Positions 1 through 6,100 of a stretch of DNA of 8,748 nucleotides are shown here, in pieces. The stretch's first letter is position 1, and each line of letters begins with the position of its first letter. A program made the position numbers and the translations under genes. Source of the stretch: JBBKWX01 sp037969175 (lineage in GTDB: Bacteria; Bacteroidota; Bacteroidia; AKYH767-A; JBBKVM01); assembly GCA_037969175.1 (NCBI GenBank), contig JBBKWX010000012.1:1-8748 (forward strand), written 5' to 3'. The notes beneath the pieces are model-generated. The model saw only the letters and a program-made list of their open reading frames with translations. It was not told the origin of the DNA and ran no database searches.

Positions 1-22
1 GGGCTTTTCTTTAGCGAAAGTC

Positions 23-74
23 GAAGTTTGAGTTGGGGTTTGGGTTAGAATTTTGGTTTGAGTTTGGTTTTGTT
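23..74 (+). other. C-free, G/T-rich stretch at the left edge
   Basis: This strand has no C for 52 bases and consists of runs of TTTG, TTTGGG and TTTGAG words. No gene can be read through it convincingly. It looks like low-complexity intergenic DNA; bases 58-333 are open in one frame, but the encoded peptide runs into the tandem repeats described next and shows no protein-like pattern. Confidence 0.5.
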
Positions 75-203
75 CCGTCCCCATTCAGTGCGATTTAGGG
101 GTTTTCGCCAAAGAGGCACAAAAGCACGGAATTGCACGGAGATTTCTGAGTTCTCCTATGTTTACACCTTGATTGCTTATGCATTTACAAGCCTTCCCGG
201 AAC

Positions 204-399
204 TCGAATACCCGAGAAACGGGTCACATTTGTATTAATCCGGTGGTGTAAATTTTGGTTATTTATTAGTAGTCCATATACTATTTCGAATACCCGTGAA
301 ACGGGGACCATATGTATTAATCCGGCGGTGTGAATTTTGGTTATTTATTAGTAGTCCATATGCTATTTCGAATACCCGTGAAACGGGTAACATATGAAT
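204..399. repeat. 82-bp tandem repeat, about 2.4 copies, each starting with a small hairpin
   Basis: Copies start at 204, 286 and 368, exactly 82 bp apart. The first two copies are full length and agree at 74 of 82 positions by hand count; the third matches only for about its first 30 bases and then runs into a different hairpin. Each copy begins TCGAATACCCG and contains a small inverted repeat ACCCG(T/A)-GAA-ACGGG. In the third copy it is a perfect 6-bp stem with a GAA loop (374-388); in the first two copies the terminal or inner pair is lost. The second half carries a well conserved AT-rich part (251-285 and 333-367). No gene is supported here. Likely a decayed intergenic repeat family of the REP/MITE sort; this class assignment is inference. 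Confidence 0.8.
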
Positions 400-401
400 A
401 A

Positions 402-426
402 CCCCGGTATGCTTTGCATACCGGGG
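402..426. repeat. Perfect 11-bp stem hairpin with TTT loop
   Basis: CCCCGGTATGC (402-412) pairs without mismatch with GCATACCGGGG (416-426) around a TTT loop. It directly follows the truncated third copy of the 82-bp repeat. There is no T-run after it on either strand, so a Rho-independent terminator is not the natural reading. It probably belongs to the same repetitive element. Confidence 0.8.
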
Positions 427-441
427 AGGCAGAAACAAATT

Positions 442-460
442 ACATCCCTGAAGGGGATGT
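442..460. repeat. 7-bp stem hairpin, TGAAG loop
   Basis: ACATCCC (442-448) pairs with GGGATGT (454-460) around TGAAG. Together with the hairpins at 374-388 and 402-426 it makes three hairpins within 87 bp. Function is unknown; such structured intergenic elements are common in Bacteroidota genomes. Confidence 0.7.
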
Positions 461-478
461 ATGTGCGCCAGGGAAATG

Positions 479-591
479 GAGGGCTTAGTGCTCACATGGG
501 GCGAAGGCGAATGTGACATCGGATCCGCCAGCTGGCGGAGGAGCCCGGAGTACCCCGGCCCCATGAGTGCAGCGATTGGGGAGAAGCCCTC
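479..591. repeat. GC-rich block of nested inverted repeats around a 16-bp palindrome
   Basis: Outer arms GAGGGCTT (479-486) and AAGCCCTC (584-591) are perfectly complementary. Inside them CATGGGG (495-501) pairs with CCCCATG (559-565). At the centre is the perfect palindrome TCCGCCAGCTGGCGGA (524-539). The block is clearly richer in G+C than its surroundings. The open frame at 461-664 crosses it, but its peptide is low-complexity and starts inside the preceding hairpin region, so it is not called as a gene. It could be a MITE-like or REP-like element or a structured RNA; the sequence alone cannot decide. Confidence 0.6.
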
Positions 592-682
592 AAAGAATGA
601 TAAACACCTAACACCTAATGATTCAGGAATTATAAATGATAAAATAAGTCTTAGTGAAAACTAAGTGTTCTTGTGCTCTCAG

Positions 683-739
683 TGGTAAAAAAATAACTGT
701 ATACCATGTCTAAGGTCGGTTGTATACAAAGTCCATGGT
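683..739 (-). terminator. Possible terminator of the leftward kdsB/SPOR transcript
   Basis: Read on the minus strand, 39 bases past the stop of the SPOR gene, ACCATG (739-734) can pair with CATGGT (708-703), followed after a short gap by a run of seven T (690-684). The loop is long (25 nt) and holds the palindrome TTGTATACAA (720-729). The gap between stem and T-run makes this a weak intrinsic terminator; it is called mainly because it sits where the leftward transcript should end. Confidence 0.3.
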
Positions 740-777
740 TTATCCCGACTTATAGAATAATCAAAAAAGAAAAGAGA

Positions 778-1890
778 TCAGATCCTTACAACCCAGGCAG
801 CCTTGTTATGCGCCGTACGGTATTTGTTCAAAGAATCCAGTGCAGCTTCAAAATTGTCAAAGCCATGGTAACTTACTATATGCAAACCACCGGATGTTAA
901 TCCAATGATAGCCGCTTCTGAATAGCCTTGCAACTTTAATTGAGCCACTAAATTAACAGCATTCGATTTAATTGCAAAACAACCGGCTACAGCATGAAAC
1001 TTGGCAATGTTTCCAAGGGTCGAAAGTTGGGCTTCCTTCGAACTGATAGGTGAAGTTGATGCAATTGATTCAGTAACTTCAGATGAAGCAATACTTTCTT
1101 GAACCAATGCCTCTTCTTTTGTCATTGACGTTACTACAGGAGCTTTTCCGGAAGCCAGATAAGCCAACATATCAGAACGCTCGTCTACTTGCCTAAAGAG
1201 CTCAAGAGGCTCAGATGTGTGGCTTTCAGAAATAGTTACCCTTGGAGCTATATTGGTGTCAATAGCAAAAGGATTCAGGGTGCTTAAATTGAGCTTGTCC
1301 TGAAATGCCATATATGTATTTACAGATGCCCACAAAAATAAACCTACAGCAGGTAAGATAATAGCCGTCTTCCAACCGATCCTGCTCTTACGTTTCAATT
1401 CTTCAGATTCAACCAGCTTTATAGGTGCTCTATCCTTGAAGATCTCTTTTGCTTTTACTGAAGCTGCAGTCCTCTGAATAGGGCTGGCATGAACAACCGT
1501 CATCCCAAACGAATCCAGATTATGATTTACTTCAGCATCCTGTTCAAAACGAAGATTCTTCTCAACATCATAATACAAACGTCCTACTTTATCAATCTTC
1601 AGTTTACCCTGTTCTTTCAAAAGTTCATCACAATTGTCGACAAAGCTGCGGATGCGCATCAAAGCATCATCATAACTCAAAGATTCTGCTCTGGCAACAT
1701 AGTTCGCAAGCAAACCATCATTATGCTTTAATCCCACATTGAAAGCGATCTTTTTAGATGGAGATGAGATCACATGCCGGATAGGCTGAATATGCGCGCT
1801 CTCATAATTGGCAATAAATCCACCCATGGATGGAACTATTACACAGTCATGTGCATCTAATAAATTGCTTATATGGTGGTCCAGATTCAA
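778..1890 (-). CDS. HU-CCDC81-like and SPOR domain membrane protein
   Basis: A 370-residue protein with three recognisable parts. Residues 1-60 and about 60-135 resemble the two prokaryotic HU-CCDC81 domains (note HDCVIVPSMGGF at 14-25 and GKLKIDKVGRLYYD at 95-108). Residues about 171-195 form one hydrophobic membrane segment preceded by a basic patch (KRKSR). Residues about 295-370 look like a SPOR domain, which in known proteins binds glycan strands stripped of stem peptides at sites of cell-wall remodelling. Expected topology is an N-terminal cytoplasmic part and a periplasmic SPOR end, joined by a Ser/Thr/Glu-rich linker (215-292). The family is known in Bacteroidota but its role is poorly defined. 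The start is a TTG: an in-frame stop lies 24 bases upstream with no ATG or GTG between, and the next ATG (residue 22) would cut into the first domain. It lies 62 bp after kdsB and is probably co-transcribed with it. Confidence 0.88.
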   Translation of the reverse strand: MNLDHHISNLLDAHDCVIVPSMGGFIANYESAHIQPIRHVISSPSKKIAFNVGLKHNDGLLANYVARAESLSYDDALMRIRSFVDNCDELLKEQGKLKIDKVGRLYYDVEKNLRFEQDAEVNHNLDSFGMTVVHASPIQRTAASVKAKEIFKDRAPIKLVESEELKRKSRIGWKTAIILPAVGLFLWASVNTYMAFQDKLNLSTLNPFAIDTNIAPRVTISESHTSEPLELFRQVDERSDMLAYLASGKAPVVTSMTKEEALVQESIASSEVTESIASTSPISSKEAQLSTLGNIAKFHAVAGCFAIKSNAVNLVAQLKLQGYSEAAIIGLTSGGLHIVSYHGFDNFEAALDSLNKYRTAHNKAAWVVRI

Positions 1891-1952
1891 TTTGAGGTTT
1901 TTGCGATTGCTAAATTAGCTTGTTTTCCCTTAGGGACAGGGCTTTTTTTCAA

Positions 1953-2681
1953 CTAAGTTTTTAACAAATCTTCGGGAGAATCAATTGCAAGGGTCTCCAG
2001 GTCGGTTTTCGCTGTTGATATCTTATATCCATTCTCAAGCCAACGCAATTGCTCAAGGCTCTCAGCTTGCTCTAATTTGCCTTTTGGCAACAGTGAGATC
2101 TCTTTCAGCACCCAGGTACGATAGCCGTAAATTCCGATATGTTTATAATAGTCGTGGTTATGGATCCACTCCGCCATCTCTTTTCCTCTTAAATAGGGAA
2201 TAGGCGATCTGCTGAAATAAATTGCATCTTCATTTACATTGCAAACCACTTTTGGCAAATTCGGATTTTCTAACTCAGCGCCGTCTTCGATCTTTTTTAT
2301 CAATGTCCCAATCTCCGTTACCGGATCTTCAAACAAACTGCATACTAGATCGATCTGGGAGGGTTGAATAAAAGGTTCATCACCCTGTATATTTATTACC
2401 ACTTCATATTCCGAAAACTCCTGCATCCGGATTATTTCTGCGCAGCGATCCGTTCCGCTTTCATGATCGGGATCTGTAATCATAGCCATTGCACCGAAAG
2501 CCATAACATGATCATAGATCCTGACATCATCTGTTGCTACAACGATCAGATCCAATGACAAGCTTTTCGTAGCTTGTTCATAAACGCGTTGTATCATACT
2601 CTTGCCCTGAATATCGATCAGAGGTTTCCCGGGAAATCGGGTAGAGGCATAGCGCGCCGGAATGATGCCAAGTGTTTTCAT
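1953..2681 (-). CDS. kdsB: 3-deoxy-manno-octulosonate cytidylyltransferase (CMP-Kdo synthetase)
   Basis: KdsB makes CMP-Kdo from CTP and Kdo, the activated sugar added to lipid A during LPS core synthesis; it acts in the cytoplasm. From the ATG chosen here the protein has 242 residues, normal for the family. Visible signatures, numbered from this ATG, are the N-terminal nucleotide-binding stretch IIPARYASTRFPGKPL (6-21), VVATDD (47-52), SGTDRCAE (75-82), the QGDEPF motif (99-104) whose aspartate binds metal in known KdsB enzymes, FSRSPIPY (156-163), and the C-terminal DSPEDL (234-239) holding the second metal-binding aspartate. No key residue is missing. A TTG six codons upstream (2697-2699) also keeps the frame open, but the family normally begins M-K-x-(I/L)-x-IIPARYAS, and the TTG lies within a promoter-like word, so the ATG is preferred. 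It is probably the first gene of a leftward pair with the SPOR protein. Confidence 0.95.
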   Translation of the reverse strand: MKTLGIIPARYASTRFPGKPLIDIQGKSMIQRVYEQATKSLSLDLIVVATDDVRIYDHVMAFGAMAMITDPDHESGTDRCAEIIRMQEFSEYEVVINIQGDEPFIQPSQIDLVCSLFEDPVTEIGTLIKKIEDGAELENPNLPKVVCNVNEDAIYFSRSPIPYLRGKEMAEWIHNHDYYKHIGIYGYRTWVLKEISLLPKGKLEQAESLEQLRWLENGYKISTAKTDLETLAIDSPEDLLKT

Positions 2682-2696
2682 AGATTGAAATATTCC

Positions 2697-2704
2697 CAAA
2701 TATA
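2697..2704 (-). promoter_or_regulatory. Candidate Bacteroidota -7 promoter element for kdsB
   Basis: On the minus strand these bases read TATATTTG, an exact match to the Bacteroidota -7 consensus TAnnTTTG. It ends 15 bases before the kdsB ATG, implying a very short leader. No clear TTTG/TTG element is seen at the expected -33 distance upstream, so the call is tentative. Confidence 0.35.
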
Positions 2705-2772
2705 ATGGTTCGCTGTTGATTTGAAATAAAAACTACTTCGGTTACTTAGAGCTTTTAAATAAAAAATGGAAC

Positions 2773-2807
2773 ACGGATGACACGGATTTAAACGGATTTT
2801 CACGGAT
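2773..2807. repeat. Four ACGGAT words at 9-10 bp spacing
   Basis: ACGGAT occurs at 2773, 2782, 2792 and 2802, i.e. 9, 10 and 10 bp apart, in the divergent region between kdsB and the large gene. Related CACGGA-rich text is seen at 125-141. Similar strings are frequent intergenic filler in Bacteroidota; whether anything binds them is unknown. Confidence 0.6.
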
Positions 2808-2810
2808 GTT

Positions 2811-2894
2811 TTTAACACCAAGGCTCTAAAAAATACAAAGGCTCAAAGTACTTTTCCACTTTATACCGCTCTACCGCTCTACCGCTCCCCCGCT
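2811..2894. repeat. 84-bp direct repeat, left copy
   Basis: This copy begins TTTAACACCAAGGCTCTAAA and ends CTCCCCCGCT. It matches the right copy (8526-8609) at 81 of 84 positions without gaps by hand alignment, and both have the same orientation. Its 3' part holds three tandem units of the 8-mer ACCGCTC(T/C) (2865-2888). Together the two copies bracket the large secreted-protein gene, 5715 bp apart. Confidence 0.9.
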
Positions 2895-2897
2895 CTT

Positions 2898-3001
2898 AAG
2901 CGTTTCAACGCTTCTTCACTTTTTTGACCGAAGGTCAAAAACACTTTTTCCGAAATCCTTTCGGAAAAACACTTCTCGCTTTTTCGACCCTAGGTCGAAA
3001 A
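2898..3001. repeat. Array of four perfect hairpins with similar spacing and different stems
   Basis: Four uninterrupted inverted repeats follow one another. The first is AAGCGT/ACGCTT (2898-2913, loop TTCA). The second is TTTTTGACC/GGTCAAAAA (2921-2941, loop GAA). The third is TTTTTCCGAAA/TTTCGGAAAAA (2945-2969, loop TCC). The fourth is TTTTCGACC/GGTCGAAAA (2981-3001, loop CTA). Spacers share the word CACTT or CAC. The last three have the form T-run, GC-containing core, 3-nt loop, complementary core, A-run. Because the flanking genes point away from this spot, they are not needed as terminators for either gene. Function unknown. Confidence 0.85.
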
Positions 3002-3188
3002 CAATCAAATGGATATATTCAAAGTCAACATAAACCTCCGCATAGGTTGCATATCCGAAGATCATAAAGACAAAAGGAAGATACTACTTTAATAGTAATA
3101 GTAGGGCTGTTTGTTAACTTATATATCTTTTTGTTTAAATTGCTTAATAGAATCCCATACAATAGAAATTTCTAAGACTTCATAAACT
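3002..3188. other. Upstream region of the large secreted-protein gene, no gene seen
   Basis: This is AT-rich DNA that should hold the promoter of the large gene. A TTTG at 3110-3113 and a TATCTTTT at 3124-3131 resemble the Bacteroidota -33 and -7 elements, but the spacing is too short and the second deviates in its last base, so no promoter is called. A 27-codon open frame at 3009-3092 is too short and lacks any recognisable pattern. Confidence 0.4.
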
Positions 3189-6100
3189 GTGAAAATGATT
3201 CGTTTGGCGCTTGCCGTCTTATTGGCTTTAGTTGTTTATGAGGCTGATGCACAAACCTGGACCAGGATTTTTGGAGGTTCAAAGAATGAAACAGCAAACC
3301 AGATTATCCGGACATCTGATGGAGGATATTTAATTGCAGGAAATACGGACTCCTACAATGAAAAAGTAAATGTCTATTTAGTTAAGACTGATGTGCATGG
3401 GGTACTTCAATGGCAGAAAACTATTTTTTCTAATTATTATGAGTCAGCGGTTGGAGTTGTGCAAACAGATAACGGATCAGTGTTTGTTGTTTCAAATTCA
3501 ACCGATAGCCTCAATTACAAAAAAATAAAACTCATAAAACTTGATCTGCAAGGCAACATTCTTTTCTCTCAAGATCTATCCGGAACTTCATCAGAAGTTG
3601 CCAGCGGTATAGTAAGTGTGGCAAATGATATTGTTATCTCCGGTACTGTAACCCTAGCCCAAACAGGCGATGATATTTTTACATTAAAATTGGATAGTGC
3701 AGGTGGGCAGATTTGGAGAAAAGAGATAAACATGGGCAACACCCAACAAAGCAATGGTTTCAGGAAGACTTCCAATGGTAATTTTTTAGTAGCAGGACTT
3801 ACAAAAATTGGAAGTATATATTATTCTTATGCTCTCAACCTCACAAATGCGGGAGATACTATATGGACCAGGTCTGGACTTTACGGTAATACTATAGAAG
3901 GATTTGAATCCTGTACATCTCTTGCAGGAGATTCGGTTTTTATTTTTGTTCCGGGTATTTCATCTACAACTAATGCGAAAAGATTTCAATTCGCAGCTTA
4001 TTCAGCTTCCGGTAATTTCTTAAGATACTTTAATAGTCAAAATAGTATTCCATCTTTTATGGGGCAAATTTTTGATCTTGCACCTGATTCATTAGGTGGA
4101 TTTACGGTAGCTGGTGCGTATGATGAAGCCGCGCAGTATCCGGCCTTAGCTTATTTTGATTCTTGGTTGTCCGAAATAAAATGGAAACGATCTCAAATGA
4201 AACATAAAAGTATTAATCCTAAGGTTAATTCGAAATACACTTCATTCATCAAGGTCGCAGATAAATTTATTCTAACAGGAAATTCAAGAATGTTTGGATT
4301 TTTTGAAAATACAAAATCGAACTGCATTTTTATCCAAACTGTTATAGAAGATGGAGGTATGGATGCAATGGCTGATGTGTCCATTACTAATGATACGTCA
4401 AATTTTTGTTTTGGCTCCGGCTCCCAGTTAAGTGTTACCTCATCCTTTGATAAATATCAATGGATGACTTACAATTCTAATAAATACAAGTATAGTTGGT
4501 TTCCCGGAGCTAATAATTTTACCCAATTGGTGGATACCGGAGGAGAGTATTATTGCACGATGTGGAATGACGATTATTATGCTTTTGCAAGTAGACCCTA
4601 CGATGACAAAGTTACATGTTATGGAATTCCCGATACCCAAATCAGAAACACCGGTAAGCTAATCCATTGCATTCTTATGGGGACTATAAAGTTGTATGTT
4701 ACGAATGCTGAAAACGCAACATATAAATGGTTTTTTAATGGAGTCGCCATTCCTAGCAGTAATAAAAATGAATATGTTCCATTAGTTACAGGTTTATATT
4801 CTATACAGGTTACAAACCCATGCTATAGTTTGATCTCAGCAGGAACTTTTGTAGATGTTACAAATGGTCCTTTGGTTGAAGTTTTCCGAGACACCATATA
4901 TGCTAAGTTTGATTCCAGATCAGGAAATATATGCACCGAAACTCTCTCCGCTGGGTGGAGTGGAATGAGCTATGCATGGTATAGAGATGGTCAGGCATTA
5001 GGTTGGACTTCATCGTATATTTATCCTAATGCACCTGGCATTTACTGGGTTGATCGGACTTCACCTTGTGGAATAAACAGAGGAGTTTTTACAGTGATTT
5101 TTGACACTGTCATTTCTACAATCACAACTCATGGTGTATTGACAGGCTGTAATACCGTAAATACATGGTTGTCTGTAAGAGCAAATGGGAGCGACTACCA
5201 ATGGTATAGAAACGGATTCCCCGTTGGAACATTTGGAGATACGACACTATGGCTTGGTTCCTTCGGGACAGGTAGCTATTATTGCAAAGTTTATCAGGGA
5301 GGATGTATGCCTTTAATTTCAGATACGGTATTCTACCAATACTCGCATAACGGCAGTTTTGATATTAACTATGGTTCTTCGGCAGTGTCTTGTGGACTAC
5401 CCAAAATCCTTACTGCACTTTTCACTTCAGCTAATTCCTATGAATGGTATCTGAATGGGGTTGCAATCCCAAACAGTAATAGCATTAACTTTACTGCTAC
5501 CCAAACAGGCTCATACCATTATGTGTGTAGCACCACTTGCGGAATAGCTATATCTTGGGCTATATATATTCAATTCGGCCCGCCTAGTGGTTTTACAAGT
5601 ACTGTTCAGCCAAATAGACCTATTATTTATAGTGCAACTGATACCCTTTCAGTGCAACTTGTTTTTCAATATCCTCAAGTTTTTAATACTTCAGTTCAAT
5701 GGAAGCGAAATGGACAGAATGTTTCGCTTAATTCGGGTTCTAACATTAGCATTGGGGGACTTTACGAATGCTATATGACAAATGCATGCGGCACAAGTCT
5801 GGCAAGCTCCATATATATTGGAACCCATTTAGAGAATAATGTACTCATGGTAACCGGTGATACAAATCTGTGTTCCGGCGACTCAGTAATTTTAGAATTA
5901 CCAAATAGCCTGACGGGAGTTTACAAATGGTACAAGGGTTTTATTCCAATTTCCGGAGCTACATCAAACAATCTGACTGTTAAAGATCCGGGAACCTATT
6001 TTGGTAGTTACTATTCACTGTATGGAATCATGTACACTAAGAAAGTGGAAGTGAAGGTAAATCCACGGATAATCGCAGACATATACCATACTTCTCCTTT

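Noticed and set aside
204..399. CRISPR array
   Set aside because: The units are 82 bp direct tandem copies with no unique spacers of regular length between short repeats, and no cas genes are present.
58..564. Open frames of 91 and 101 codons on opposite strands (58-333 and 259-564)
   Set aside because: Both run through the 82-bp tandem repeats and hairpins; the peptides reflect repeat sequence, not a protein pattern, and the two overlap each other.
461..664. 67-codon open frame in the GC-rich block
   Set aside because: It is explained by the nested inverted-repeat block, and its C-terminal half is AT-rich intergenic DNA without protein-like composition.
1489..1731. Plus-strand 80-codon frame inside the SPOR gene
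   Set aside because: It lies opposite well conserved HU-CCDC81-like coding sequence and its peptide is of low complexity.
1921..1950. Plus-strand hairpin CCCTTAGGG followed by CAGGGC and seven T, between kdsB and the SPOR gene
   Set aside because: The stem is only 3-4 bp and no plus-strand gene ends here; on the minus strand, where the genes lie, no T-run follows.
2898..3001. Hairpin array as a CRISPR or as plain terminators
   Set aside because: Stems differ from unit to unit and spacers are only 3-10 bases, so not CRISPR. Neighbouring genes are transcribed outward, so neither transcript ends here.
3009..3092. 27-codon open frame starting ATG upstream of the large gene
   Set aside because: Too short, no recognisable pattern, no ribosome-binding site; lengths like this are expected by chance.
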